Below, one piece after another: positions 15,850-25,698 of a stretch of DNA of 64,000 nucleotides. Position numbers and translations under genes: made by a program. The DNA comes from Phenylobacterium sp. GTDB taxonomy: Bacteria > Pseudomonadota > Alphaproteobacteria > Caulobacterales > Caulobacteraceae. The notes below the pieces were generated by a model that was given only the letters and a program-made list of their open reading frames with translations, had not been told where the DNA came from and made no database searches. Location of the stretch: positions 1 to 64,000 of the forward strand of contig NZ_JAHBYD010000016.1 in NCBI RefSeq assembly GCF_019636135.1, given 5' to 3'. Within the stretch, counting starts at the first letter, position 1. Each line of letters starts with the position of its first letter.

Positions 15850-17187
15850 TCAGGTCGGCCACGTCTCGGGACTCATCGCCAGAACCTCGCCGGCGAAGTG
15901 GAGGCCGCCGCAGATCAGGACGTGCGGCGCGGGGCCGTCCATCTCCAGGGCCCGCGCCACGCCGTCCGACACGTTCGACGACGTCTCGGGGCTTAGGCCC
16001 GCCTTCACCGCCGCCTCCAGCAGTTCGTCCGTGCTCGCCGCGATGGGCGAGTCGAAGGTGGTGACGATCAGGCGCGGGCGCATCTCGGCGAAGGGGCGGA
16101 AGAAGCCCTCGGCGTCCTTGCGCGCGAACATCCCCGTCACCAGCACCAGAGGCCGGGGGTCGCGGTCGGTGATGCGGCTGGCCGCCTCGGCCAGCGCCTG
16201 GCCGGCGTGCGGATTGTGGCCGCCGTCGAGCCAGAGGTCGGCGCCGCGCGCCTTCGCGAGCTCCGCCAGCGGCCCCGCCGTCAGCCGCTGCATCCGCGCC
16301 GGCCACACGGCGCCGGCGACGCCCTGGCCCACCGCCTCGTCCGGCAGGTCGCGCATGACGGTCAGCGCGGCGGCCACGGCGAGCCCCGCATTGTCGAACT
16401 GGTAGCCGCCGAACAGGCTGGGCGCGGGCAGGTCCAGCAGCCGCTCGGGCATCTGCACCAGGAGCCGCCCGCGCTCCTCCCAGGCGTCGAAGTCGCGGCC
16501 CATGAGCAGCATCGGCGCCATGTGCGCGTCGGCCTCGCGCTCGATCATCTCCAGCGCCTCGTCCGGCTGGCGGGCCACCACCACTGGGCGCCCGTGCTTG
16601 ACGATCCCGGCCTTCTCCCACGCGATCTTCGGCAGGCCGGGGCCCAGCATCTCCAGGTGGTCGTAGTCGACGGGCGTGATCACGCTGACCGCCGGGGCGT
16701 CGAAGACGTTGGTGGCGTCGAACCGGCCGCCCAGCCCCACCTCGACGATGCAGAGGTCGGCCGGGGTCTCGGCGAAGGCCAGGAAGGCCAGCACCGTGGT
16801 GATCTCGAAGAAGCTGATCGGCTCGCCCGCGTTGGCGGCCTCGACGCGGTCGGTCAGCGCCGTGAGCTGCGCGTCGGTGATCAGTTCGCCCGCCAGCCGG
16901 ATCCGCTCGGCGAACCGCACCAGGTGCGGCGAGGTCAGCACGTGTACGCGCAGGCCCGCGGCTTCGGCGATGGCGCGCAGGAAGGCCGTGGTCGAGCCCT
17001 TGCCGTTGGTGCCCGCCACGTGGATCACCGGCGGCAGCCTGCGGTGCGGGTCGCCCAGCGCCGCCAGCAGCCGCTCCACGCGCCCGGTCGTCAGGTCGAT
17101 CAGCGTCGGATGGTTGGCGCGCAGCCGCTGGATCACCGCGTCCGAGGCGCGGATCGGATCGTGGCCGGGGTCGGGCGGAAGGGTCAC
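15850..17187 (-). CDS. folC: Bifunctional dihydrofolate synthase / folylpolyglutamate synthase
   Basis: A protein of 445 residues of the Mur-ligase fold. The P-loop HVAGTNGKGSTTAFL and the DHLEMLGPGLPKIAWEKAGI and WLDGGHNPHAG blocks are FolC signatures. It adds glutamate to dihydropteroate and extends polyglutamate chains on folates. I chose GTG 17187 because GGAGGT lies six bases upstream; the frame extends further only into a repeat. It is the last gene of the trpF-trpB-trpA-accD-folC series, with a family A repeat between it and accD. Confidence 0.93.
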   Translation of the reverse strand: MTLPPDPGHDPIRASDAVIQRLRANHPTLIDLTTGRVERLLAALGDPHRRLPPVIHVAGTNGKGSTTAFLRAIAEAAGLRVHVLTSPHLVRFAERIRLAGELITDAQLTALTDRVEAANAGEPISFFEITTVLAFLAFAETPADLCIVEVGLGGRFDATNVFDAPAVSVITPVDYDHLEMLGPGLPKIAWEKAGIVKHGRPVVVARQPDEALEMIEREADAHMAPMLLMGRDFDAWEERGRLLVQMPERLLDLPAPSLFGGYQFDNAGLAVAAALTVMRDLPDEAVGQGVAGAVWPARMQRLTAGPLAELAKARGADLWLDGGHNPHAGQALAEAASRITDRDPRPLVLVTGMFARKDAEGFFRPFAEMRPRLIVTTFDSPIAASTDELLEAAVKAGLSPETSSNVSDGVARALEMDGPAPHVLICGGLHFAGEVLAMSPETWPT

Positions 17188-17196
17188 GCGAACACC

Positions 17197-17368
17197 TCCT
17201 AGCCCCCCGGCGAAGCCGGAGAGGGAGAGGGTCGGGAGAGGGCGGCGCCGGGCTCTCCGCACGCGCGACGTTGGATCAAGGCCCCGCGGCGGATGCTCGG
17301 CCTCAGGCTGAAGTCGCCCAGCCGCCCTCTCCCGGCCCTCTCCCTCTCGCTTCGCGGGGGAGAGGAGG
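17197..17368. repeat. Family A palindromic repeat, copy 3, at the folC translation start
   Basis: GA-rich and CT-rich inverted arms with a variable centre fill the accD-folC gap. The edge of the repeat, read on the minus strand as GGGGGGCTAGGAGGTG, contains the GGAGGT that serves as the folC ribosome-binding site. Confidence 0.85.
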
Positions 17369-17394
17369 TGCGGGGGCGGCCGCCCGGGATCGAC

Positions 17395-18318
17395 TCAAGC
17401 TGCGGGGGGAAGGCGCTCACGCCCCATCATAAGCGTCTTCAGGATCGAGCTCAGCTTTTCCGGCAGGTCCTTGCGCTCGACCACCTGGTCGACCATGCCG
17501 CGCTCGACCAGGAATTCCGACTTCTGGAAGGTCGGCGGCAGGGTCTCGCGGATGGTCTGCTCGATCACGCGCCGGCCCGAGAAGCCGATGGTGGCGTTCG
17601 GTTCGGCCAGATGGACGTCGCCCAGCATGGCGTAGGAGGCGCTGACGCCGCCAGTCGTCGGATCGGTCAGCACCACGACGTAGGGCAGGCCCGCGGCCTT
17701 CACCTCGTTGAGCGCGAGCGTGGTCCGCGCCATCTGCATCAGGCTGAGCGTGCCTTCCTGCATCCGCGCCCCGCCCGAGGCGGTGAAGATCACGAACGGG
17801 CAGCCGCGCTTCACGGCCTCCTGCGCCGCCTTCACGAAGGTCTCGCCCGCGGCCACGCCCAGCGACCCGCCCATGAAGGTGAAGTCCTGCACGACGACGA
17901 TGGCCGGCTGGCCCAGGATCTCGCCGTAGCCGATGGCCATCGAATCCTGCTCGCCGGTCGCCTTGCGCGCCGAGGCGAGCCGGTCGGGATAGGGGATCGT
18001 GTCGGGGAACTTCAGCGGATCGTCCACGACCACCGGCGTCGCGATCCGCTCGTACCGGCCGTCGTCGAAGGTGTAGTCGAGGCGCAGCTTCGTCCCGATC
18101 CGCATGTGGTTTCCCGAGGGCGTGACCCACAGCGCCGCCTCGAGGTCGGGGCGGTACAGCATCTCGCCGCTGTCCGGATCCTTGACCCAGAGGTTCTCGG
18201 GCGTGTCCTTCTTCGTCAGCCCCCGCACGCCGGGCGCGATGCGGGAGAGCCAGCCGCGGCGGCGCTCGGTGTTGGGCGCACGCCCGGGCTTGTCGTTTCG
18301 CTGTTCAGCCATCGCCAT
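17395..18318 (-). CDS. accD: Acetyl-CoA carboxylase carboxyltransferase beta subunit, lacking zinc cysteines
   Basis: A protein of 307 residues, beta half of the carboxyltransferase that makes malonyl-CoA for fatty acid synthesis. Crotonase-fold blocks such as GGSLGVAAGETFVKA, FTASGGARMQEG and LTDPTTGGVSASYAMLGD are intact. The N-terminal four-cysteine zinc ribbon of E. coli AccD (CxxC...CxxC) is not conserved: the segment reads WVKDPDSGEMLYR ... LWVTPSGNHMRI, with Asp, Ser, Thr and Gly in place of the four Cys. The start lies four bases after trpA; ATG 18312 is an alternative. Confidence 0.93.
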   Translation of the reverse strand: MAMAEQRNDKPGRAPNTERRRGWLSRIAPGVRGLTKKDTPENLWVKDPDSGEMLYRPDLEAALWVTPSGNHMRIGTKLRLDYTFDDGRYERIATPVVVDDPLKFPDTIPYPDRLASARKATGEQDSMAIGYGEILGQPAIVVVQDFTFMGGSLGVAAGETFVKAAQEAVKRGCPFVIFTASGGARMQEGTLSLMQMARTTLALNEVKAAGLPYVVVLTDPTTGGVSASYAMLGDVHLAEPNATIGFSGRRVIEQTIRETLPPTFQKSEFLVERGMVDQVVERKDLPEKLSSILKTLMMGRERLPPAA

Positions 18319-18322
18319 GGGT

Positions 18323-19147
18323 TCAGATCGGCGCCTGCCGCGCGAGGCGCACAGCCTTAGCAAGCGCCTCCACTTTGGAAAGAACCCGGCCGGTCACGTC
18401 TTCGTTCAGATCCACCGCTTCCGCCACCTCGTCGACGAGCGCGGAGCCGACGACGACCGCGTCGGCGACCCTGGCGATGGCGGAGGCCCGTTCCGGCGTC
18501 CTGATCCCGAAGCCGACGGCGACGGGCAGGCCGCTGGCCCTGCGCACCCGCTCGACGTGGGGGGCGACGGCCGCGGCGTCGGCCTCCTTCACGCCCGTCA
18601 CGCCCGCCACCGACACATAGTAGACGAACCCCGAGGTGCGCCGCACGACCACCGGCAGGCGCCGGTCGTCCGTGGTCGGAGTCGCCAGCCGGATCAAGGC
18701 GACGTCGCTGGCGTCCAGGGCGTCGGCCAGCGGCTCGGCCTCCTCGGGCGGCAGGTCGACGATGATCATCCCGTCGACGCCCGCGGCCGCGGCGTCGCGC
18801 GCGAAGGCCTCGACGCCCCAGGTGACCAGCGGGTTGGTGTAGCCCATCAGGACGATCGGCGTGTCCTGGTCGGCGGCGCGGAAGGCCGCGATGGCTTCCA
18901 GCGTGGCCTTCAGCGTCATGCCCCCCTTCAGCGCCCGCTGCGCGGCGCGCTGGATCGGCGGCCCCTCGGCCATCGGGTCCGAGAACGGGAAGCCCACCTC
19001 GATCAGATCGGCGCCCGCCGCGGGCAGGGCCTTCAGGATCGCGAGCGCCGTGGCCTGGTCGGGGTCTCCGGCCATCACATACGGCACGAACGCCGCGCGA
19101 CCCTCGCCTTTCAGCTTGGCGAAGCGCTGCTCGATACGCGCTCTCAT
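18323..19147 (-). CDS. trpA: Tryptophan synthase alpha chain
   Basis: A protein of 274 residues, a TIM barrel that cleaves indole-3-glycerol phosphate and passes indole to TrpB. The signatures LIEVGFPFSDPMAEGPPIQRA (catalytic Glu) and MIIVDLPPEEAEPL (catalytic Asp) are clear. I chose ATG 19147 because the upstream extension is entirely repeat-encoded. The sequence just before the ATG, GGGGGAGGTAGG, is the terminal arm of the family C repeat, so the repeat supplies the ribosome-binding site. Confidence 0.95.
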   Translation of the reverse strand: MRARIEQRFAKLKGEGRAAFVPYVMAGDPDQATALAILKALPAAGADLIEVGFPFSDPMAEGPPIQRAAQRALKGGMTLKATLEAIAAFRAADQDTPIVLMGYTNPLVTWGVEAFARDAAAAGVDGMIIVDLPPEEAEPLADALDASDVALIRLATPTTDDRRLPVVVRRTSGFVYYVSVAGVTGVKEADAAAVAPHVERVRRASGLPVAVGFGIRTPERASAIARVADAVVVGSALVDEVAEAVDLNEDVTGRVLSKVEALAKAVRLARQAPI

Positions 19148-19149
19148 CC

Positions 19150-19338
19150 TACCTCCCCCGCGAAGCGGCGGGAGGGGGACCGCACGCCGAGCGCAGCGAA
19201 GAGCGGGCGGTGGAGGGGGCAAGCCCCGAGCACTGCGCTAGCAACAGCCGGACAGGGACCGCCGCGCTTGCGGCTCTCCCCCTCCACCATTCGCTCTTCG
19301 GCGAATGGTCCCCCTCCCGCCGCTTCGCGGGGGAGGTA
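19150..19338. repeat. Family C palindromic repeat, copy 1, between trpB and trpA
   Basis: TACCTCCCCCGCGAAGCGGCGGGAGGGGGACC at the left is inverted at the right as GGTCCCCCTCCCGCCGCTTCGCGGGGGAGGTA; inner arms GGTGGAGGGGG and CCCCCTCCACC also pair. It fills almost all of the trpB-trpA gap. Other copies at 57711 and 58167. Confidence 0.9.
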
Positions 19339-19352
19339 AGCGCGCCCAGCTA

Positions 19353-20588
<1,236 letters not shown>

Positions 20589-20606
20589 GGTCGGAGGCGG
20601 TCGATC

Positions 20607-21251
20607 TCAGGCGCGGCGGACAGCGTCGAGAAACGCCGTGATCAAGGCGGGGTCCTTTAGTCCGGGACCGCGCTCCACGCCAGAGGAAACGTCCACGATG
20701 GGCGCGCCCGAGGCGGCCACGGCCTCGCCGACGTTCCAGGGGTTCAGCCCGCCCGCCAGCAGCCACGGCCGCGCGAACCGGCGTCCGGCGAGCAGCGTCC
20801 AGTCGAACGCCACGCCCAGCCCGCCCGGCCGCTCGGCGTCCTTCGGCGGCCTGGTCTCGAACATCAGGTGGTCGACGAGGCCCTCGTAGGCGCCGGCGGC
20901 GGCGACGTCCGCCGCCTCGCCCACCGGGACGACCTTGATCAGCCCGCGCCCGCTGCGCCGGCCGATCTCGCGCACCCGCGCCGGACTCTCCTTGCCGTGC
21001 AACTGGATCAGGTCGGGCGCGAGGCCGCCCACGATGGCGTCCAGCTCGGCGTCCGAAGGGTCGACCGCCACGGCCACCACCTTGACGCCCCGCGCGCGGA
21101 TCGGCGGCGCCAGCCGCGCGGCCGCGTCCGGCGCGATGTTGCGCGGGCTCCTGGGGAAGAACATGAAGCCCACGAACGCCGCGCCGCCGTCCAGCGCGGC
21201 GCTCACCGCCTCGGGCGTCGAAACCCCGCAGATCTTGGCTTGGACGCCCAT
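20607..21251 (-). CDS. trpF: Phosphoribosylanthranilate isomerase
   Basis: A protein of 214 residues, a TIM barrel. AKICGVSTPEAV carries the catalytic Cys and FVGFMFFPRSPRNI follows; APIVDVSSGVERGPGLKD is the phosphate-binding end. It converts N-(5-phosphoribosyl)anthranilate to the ribulose form in tryptophan synthesis. It is first in the trpF-trpB-trpA-accD-folC series; the gene upstream here is a channel gene, not part of the pathway. Confidence 0.95.
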   Translation of the reverse strand: MGVQAKICGVSTPEAVSAALDGGAAFVGFMFFPRSPRNIAPDAAARLAPPIRARGVKVVAVAVDPSDAELDAIVGGLAPDLIQLHGKESPARVREIGRRSGRGLIKVVPVGEAADVAAAGAYEGLVDHLMFETRPPKDAERPGGLGVAFDWTLLAGRRFARPWLLAGGLNPWNVGEAVAASGAPIVDVSSGVERGPGLKDPALITAFLDAVRRA

Positions 21252-21298
21252 GGGCGCGGATTAGGGCGCGAACCCCGCCGCGCGCAAGGGACGATCCG

Positions 21299-21712
21299 CT
21301 ACGCCTTGGCCTTCATCAGGTCGCGGATCTCCATCAGCAGCGCTTCCTGGGGCGGCGGCGGGGCCGGGGCGGCGTCGGCGGACGCCGGTTCGCGGCGCAT
21401 GGCGTTCACGGCCTTCACGAGCAGGAACACGACCCAGGCCACGATCAGGAACTTGATGCCGGCGTTGATCAGGGCGCCGTACTGGATCGCCACCGCTTCG
21501 TTGACCGCGGTGGCCGGGTCGTCCGGCTTCAGCACCCATTCCATCTTCGAGAAGTCGACGCCCGAGGTGAGAAGGCCGACCGGAGGCATCACCACCTTGT
21601 CGACCAGCACCGTGACGATGTCGTTGAACGCCGCGCCGACGATCACGCCGACGGCGAGGTCCACCACATTGCCGCGCGCGATGAATTCGCGGAACTCCGA
21701 GAACATGCCCAT
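21299..21712 (-). CDS. mscL: Large-conductance mechanosensitive channel, paralogue 1
   Basis: A protein of 137 residues. MGMFSEFREFIARGNVVDLAVGVIVGAAFNDIV is split over the N-terminal amphipathic helix and TM1, the pore-lining helix; TM2 is FLIVAWVVFLLVKAVNAM and the C-terminus is a short helix. ATG 21712 follows GGAGGG at good spacing. MscL opens under membrane tension to release solutes during osmotic downshock. A close paralogue precedes it on the same strand. Confidence 0.94.
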   Translation of the reverse strand: MGMFSEFREFIARGNVVDLAVGVIVGAAFNDIVTVLVDKVVMPPVGLLTSGVDFSKMEWVLKPDDPATAVNEAVAIQYGALINAGIKFLIVAWVVFLLVKAVNAMRREPASADAAPAPPPPQEALLMEIRDLMKAKA

Positions 21713-21800
21713 GAAGCGCTCCCTCCCTGCTACAGGCCGGGCGCCCTGCGCCCGGCGTCGCCAGAGGCGAGCAGGAAGCCGCGTCGTGGGCGCCGTCAAG

Positions 21801-21848
21801 CACCGCCTCTCCCTCTCTTCGCGCTACGCGCTCGGGGGAGAGGCGGTG
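21801..21848. repeat. Short family A-like hairpin
   Basis: CACCGCCTCTCCC...CGCTACGCG...GGGGGAGAGGCGGTG has the outer sequence of family A without the long interior. It overlaps the 3' end of the second mscL gene. Confidence 0.7.
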
Positions 21849-22267
21849 CGTTCGCTCTTCAGCAGGTCGCGGATTTCGGTGAGGAGGCGCTCCTGCGGCG
21901 GCGGCGCCGGCGGCGTCTCGGGCCGGCCGGTCTGCTCGGCTTCCCAGCGGCGCACGGCGTTCACCCCCTTCACCAGCCAGAACACCACCCAGGCCACGAT
22001 CAGGAACTTCAGCGAGATGTTGATGAAGTGGCCGTACTTGATGGCCACCAGCTCGTCGGCCTTGGTCAGCGGATTGTCGGGCTTCAGCACCAGTTGCAGG
22101 TTCTGGAAATCGAGGCCCGACAGCAGCATCCCGATCGGAGGCATGACGATGTCGTCGACCAGGCTCTTCACGATGTCGTTGAACGCCGCGCCGACGATCA
22201 CGCCGACCGCCAGGTCGACCACGTTGCCGCGCGCGATGAACTCGCGGAATTCCGTGAACACGCTCAT
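21824..22267 (-). CDS. mscL: Large-conductance mechanosensitive channel, paralogue 2
   Basis: A protein of 147 residues, closely similar to the product at 21299 (both begin with FxEFREFIARGNVVDLAVGV). ATG 22267 has a perfect GGAGGT six bases upstream. The last residues (TASPPSA) and the stop are read from the repeat at 21801, so its natural C-terminus has been altered. The loop between the two membrane helices differs between the paralogues, which may tune gating tension. Confidence 0.94.
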   Translation of the reverse strand: MSVFTEFREFIARGNVVDLAVGVIVGAAFNDIVKSLVDDIVMPPIGMLLSGLDFQNLQLVLKPDNPLTKADELVAIKYGHFINISLKFLIVAWVVFWLVKGVNAVRRWEAEQTGRPETPPAPPPQERLLTEIRDLLKSERTASPPSA

Positions 22268-22299
22268 GGGACAACCTCCTGCAATCGCATCCCGATAGA

Positions 22300-22427
22300 C
22301 GTCATCCCCCGGCTTGTCCGGGGGACCCATTGGGCTGTGAGCGTCGGGATAGGCACAGCGTCGACGCCGTGCGGAGCATCGTCAACTCACAGCCCGATGG
22401 GTGGCCCGGACAAGCCGGGCCATGACG
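22300..22427. repeat. Family B palindromic repeat, copy 2
   Basis: CGTCATCCCCCGGCTTGTCCGGGGGACCCATTGGGCTGTGAG and the inverted arm CTCACAGCCCGATGGGTGGCCCGGACAAGCCGGGCCATGACG flank a spacer of about 45 bases, between ihfB and mscL. Confidence 0.9.
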
Positions 22428-22446
22428 GAATTGGTTGAGGTCGGAG

Positions 22447-22737
22447 CTAGCGCTCGTCCTCGACGTTGAGCCGCTCGCGCAGCTCCTTGCCGCTCTTGAA
22501 GAACGGGACGTGCTTGGCCTGGACGTCCACCGGCTCGCCGGTGCGCGGATTGCGGCCGGCGCGGGCGTCGCGGGAGCGCACCGAAAGCGCGCCGAAGCCG
22601 CGCAACTCGACACGGCCGCCGTCTTCCAGGGCCTGGATCATCCGCTCGAGGATCACGCCGACCACGCGCTCGATGTCGCGCTGCGTCAGGTGCGGATTCT
22701 CCTCCGCGAGTTTCGCGATGAGCTCGGACTTGATCAT
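22447..22737 (-). CDS. ihfB: Integration host factor subunit beta
   Basis: A protein of 96 residues of the HU/IHF family. [21 protein letters not shown] and [27 protein letters not shown], with the DNA-intercalating RNPRTGE loop, identify IHF-beta. It bends DNA as a heterodimer with IHF-alpha in recombination and transcription. I chose ATG 22737 by family length, preceded by GAGGGG. A terminator separates it from rpsA, so it may be transcribed separately. Confidence 0.95.
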   Translation of the reverse strand: MIKSELIAKLAEENPHLTQRDIERVVGVILERMIQALEDGGRVELRGFGALSVRSRDARAGRNPRTGEPVDVQAKHVPFFKSGKELRERLNVEDER

Positions 22738-22861
22738 TATCCCCTCGAACCGCGCGCGACCCTGCCCGACCCGACAACCGGGATCAAGGCGCAAAACGGC
22801 TTTGCGCGGCTCTACGGCGAAGCTTGCCGGCCGCGAGGCTGCTCAACCTTCGCGCGAGAGG

Positions 22862-22899
22862 CGAAAAACGCAAACGGCGGGCCGGTTTCCCGGCCCGCC
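22862..22899 (-). terminator. Rho-independent terminator of rpsA
   Basis: Read on the minus strand, GGCGGGCCGG-GAAA-CCGGCCCGCC forms a perfect ten-base-pair stem, followed by GTTTGCGTTTTT. It lies 28 bases after the rpsA stop, a textbook intrinsic terminator. Confidence 0.93.
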
Positions 22900-22926
22900 G
22901 CACGTAACGCCGTTCTAGAAGTCGTT

Positions 22927-24636
22927 CTATTCCTTGGAGGCCTTCTCGCGGAGCGCGGCGCCCAGGATGTCGCCCAGCGAGGCGCCCGAGTCGGACGACC
23001 CGAACTGCTCGATGGCTTCCTTCTCCTCCGCCATCTCCAGCGACTTGATGCTGAGCGAGATGCGGCGGGCGGCCTTGTCCACGTTGGTGACCTGGGCGTC
23101 CACGCGGTCGCCGACGGCGAAGCGTTCCGGGCGCTGGTCGGCGCGGTCGCGGGAGAGGTCCGACTTGCGGATGAAGGCCGTCATCGGGGCTTCCTCGTCG
23201 CCGAACTTCACCTCGATGCCGCCCGAGGTGACCTCGGTGACGGTGGTGGTGACGGTCTGGCCCTTGCGGAAGGTGTCGCCTTGCAGCGGGTCGCCCGACA
23301 GTTGCTTGATGCCGAGCGAGATGCGCTCCTTGTCGACGTCGACGTCCAGGACGCGCGCCTTGACGGTCTCGCCCTTCTGGTACTTCGCGATGGCTTCCTC
23401 GCCCGGCGTCGCCCAGTCGAGGTCGCTGAGATGCACCATGCCGTCGATGTCGTTGTCGAGGCCGATGAACAGGCCGAACTCGGTGGCGTTCTTGACCTCG
23501 CCCTCGACGACCGTGCCGATCGGATGCTCGGCGACGAACTTCTCCCACGGGTTCTGCAGGGCCTGCTTGAGGCCCAGCGACACGCGGCGCTTGGACGGAT
23601 CGACGTCGAGGACGACGACGTCCACTTCCTGCGAGGTGGAGACGATCTTGCCGGGGTGGACGTTCTTCTTGGTCCACGACATCTCCGACACGTGAACCAG
23701 GCCCTCCACGCCGGGCTCCAGCTCCACGAAGGCGCCGTAGTCGGTGATGTTGGTGATGCGGCCGGTGAACTTCGCGCCCACCGGGTACTTGGCTTCCACG
23801 CCGTCCCACGGGTCGGACTGGAGCTGCTTCATGCCGAGCGAGATGCGCTGGGTGTCGGGGTTGATCTTGACGATCTGCACCTTGACGGTGTCGCCCACGG
23901 CCAGGACCTGGCTCGGGTGGTTGACGCGCTTCCAGCTCATGTCGGTGACGTGCAGCAGGCCGTCGATGCCGCCCAGGTCCACGAACGCGCCGTAGTCGGT
24001 GATGTTCTTGACCACGCCTTCGCGGACTTCGCCCTCCTGGAGCTGCGACACCAGCTCGGTGCGCTGCTCGGCGCGGGCCTCTTCGAGGATGGCGCGGCGG
24101 GAGACCACGATGTTGCCGCGGGGCCGGTCCATCTTGAGGATGGCGAAGGGCTGCTCGCGGCCCATCAGCGGGCCGACGTCGCGCACCGGGCGGATGTCCA
24201 CCTGGCTGCCGGGCAGGAACGCCGAGGCGCCGCCCAGGTCGACGGTGAAGCCGCCCTTCACGCGGCCGACGATGACGCCCATCACCGGCTCGTTCTTGGC
24301 GTAGACCTCTTCCAGGCGCGTCCAGGCTTCCTCGCGGCGGGCCTTCTCGCGGCTGATCACCGCCTCGCCCATCGCGTTCTCGACGCGCTCCAGGAACACC
24401 TCGACGGTGTCGCCCACCTTCAGCGGGGGCTTGTCCTCGCCCGGCTGGGTGAATTCCTTCAGCAGCACGCGGCCTTCGGTCTTCAGGCCGACGTCCACGA
24501 TGGCGAAGTCCTTCTCGATGGCCACGACCTTGCCGTGGACCACCTGGCCTTCCATGAAATCGCGCCCGCCGAGGGATTCGTCGAGCAGCGCGGCGAAGTC
24601 GTCGCGCGAGGGGTTGAGGCTCAGATCGTCAGCCAT
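22927..24636 (-). CDS. rpsA: 30S ribosomal protein S1
   Basis: A protein of 569 residues with a run of S1 RNA-binding domains, each carrying a block like [21 protein letters not shown]. It helps the 30S subunit bind mRNAs, important in a genome with leaderless or weak leaders. ATG 24636 opens [21 protein letters not shown]; the upstream extension lacks S1 similarity. It lies downstream of cmk, as in most proteobacteria, and ends in a strong terminator. Confidence 0.97.
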   Translation of the reverse strand: MADDLSLNPSRDDFAALLDESLGGRDFMEGQVVHGKVVAIEKDFAIVDVGLKTEGRVLLKEFTQPGEDKPPLKVGDTVEVFLERVENAMGEAVISREKARREEAWTRLEEVYAKNEPVMGVIVGRVKGGFTVDLGGASAFLPGSQVDIRPVRDVGPLMGREQPFAILKMDRPRGNIVVSRRAILEEARAEQRTELVSQLQEGEVREGVVKNITDYGAFVDLGGIDGLLHVTDMSWKRVNHPSQVLAVGDTVKVQIVKINPDTQRISLGMKQLQSDPWDGVEAKYPVGAKFTGRITNITDYGAFVELEPGVEGLVHVSEMSWTKKNVHPGKIVSTSQEVDVVVLDVDPSKRRVSLGLKQALQNPWEKFVAEHPIGTVVEGEVKNATEFGLFIGLDNDIDGMVHLSDLDWATPGEEAIAKYQKGETVKARVLDVDVDKERISLGIKQLSGDPLQGDTFRKGQTVTTTVTEVTSGGIEVKFGDEEAPMTAFIRKSDLSRDRADQRPERFAVGDRVDAQVTNVDKAARRISLSIKSLEMAEEKEAIEQFGSSDSGASLGDILGAALREKASKE

Positions 24637-24799
24637 GTGTTCTTTCGTTCGAAATGGCCCGCGGGCCCGCATTCCCGGATAGGAATCGGACGGAATCCCG
24701 ACGGCCGGGTTAGGGGTTGAACCGAAGACGCGGGAAGCACCCCGCGCGGGTGAAGTGTGCCCGCAGAGACCGAGGGAAAGGCGCGGTTGGATTTGTCCG

Positions 24800-25456
24800 C
24801 TAGTCCGCCGCCTTCGCAGCTTCCCAGCGCACGCGCGCCGCCTCGACGATACGGCGGGCCGCATCGGCGGCCGCTTCTATAGTCAAATCGGTCGTGTCGA
24901 GCAACTGCGCGTCCGGCGCCCGGGTCATGGGCGCGGCGTCGCGGCCGCCGTCGCGGGCGTCGCGCCGGCGGATATCCTCCAGCACGTCCCCGTAGGCCAC
25001 GGTCTCGCCCTGGCCCTGAAGCTGCTTCCAGCGCCGCTCGGCGCGGACCTGCGGCGTCGCGGTCACATAGAGCTTCGCCGGCGCGTCCGGGCAGATCACC
25101 GTGCCGATGTCGCGCCCGTCCAGCACCGCGCCGCCGTCCTGCCGCGCGAAGGTGTGCTGGAACTCCAGCAGCGCGTCGCGCACCCGCCGATGCACCGCCA
25201 CCCGGCTCGCCAGCTCCCCCGCCGCGCGCGTGCGCAGCGCCGGATCGTCCAGTTGGTCGGCGGTCAGGATCGCCGCCGCCGCGGCCGCCGCGCCCTCGTC
25301 GTCCAGGCTGTCGCCCGCCCGCTGCGTCAGCACCCCCACCGCCCGGTAGAGCAGCCCCGTATCCAGCACCGGCAGGCCGAACATCGCCCCCAGCCGCGTC
25401 GCGATCGTCCCCTTCCCCGACGCCGCCGGCCCATCCACCGCGATCACGAAGCTCAC
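24800..25456 (-). CDS. cmk: Cytidylate kinase
   Basis: A protein of 218 residues. The P-loop reads DGPAASGKGTIA and the CMP-binding blocks GLPVLDTGLLYRA and DGRDIGTVICPDAPAKLYVTA are present. It phosphorylates CMP and dCMP. The start is GTG 25456. Bases just upstream (GGGGGGCGAGGCG on the minus strand) are the edge of the family A repeat at 25457, which has displaced the native leader and supplies the purine-rich stretch before the start. Confidence 0.94.
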   Translation of the reverse strand: MSFVIAVDGPAASGKGTIATRLGAMFGLPVLDTGLLYRAVGVLTQRAGDSLDDEGAAAAAAAILTADQLDDPALRTRAAGELASRVAVHRRVRDALLEFQHTFARQDGGAVLDGRDIGTVICPDAPAKLYVTATPQVRAERRWKQLQGQGETVAYGDVLEDIRRRDARDGGRDAAPMTRAPDAQLLDTTDLTIEAAADAARRIVEAARVRWEAAKAAD

Positions 25457-25656
25457 CGCCTCGCCCCCCGTGGAGCGAAGCGTAGCGGAGAGGGAGAGGG
25501 CCGGGAGAGGGCGGTTCCGAGGTTTGCCGCGGCAGGACGGTCACCCGACGAGGCGCCGCATCGCCGCCCGCGTTCACTCGAGGCGCCACCCAGCCGACCC
25601 GGGCGCCGAGCCGCCCTCTCCCGGCCCTCTCCCTCTCCGCTGCGCGGGGGGAGAGG
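25457..25656. repeat. Family A repeat, copy 4, left flank of DUF559 gene 1
   Basis: GCCCCCCGTGGAGCGAAGCGTAGCGGAGAGGGAGAGGG opens it and CGCTGCGCGGGGGGAGAGGA closes it. Its interior (GAGGTTTGCCGCGGCAGGACGGTC, then CCCGACGAGG) is almost identical to that of copy 5 at 26064, in the same orientation, and unlike the interiors of copies 1-3. Confidence 0.92.
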
Positions 25657-25698
25657 AATGGCTTGCATTGATGTTCCGCAAATGTTCACGTCTTCGCC

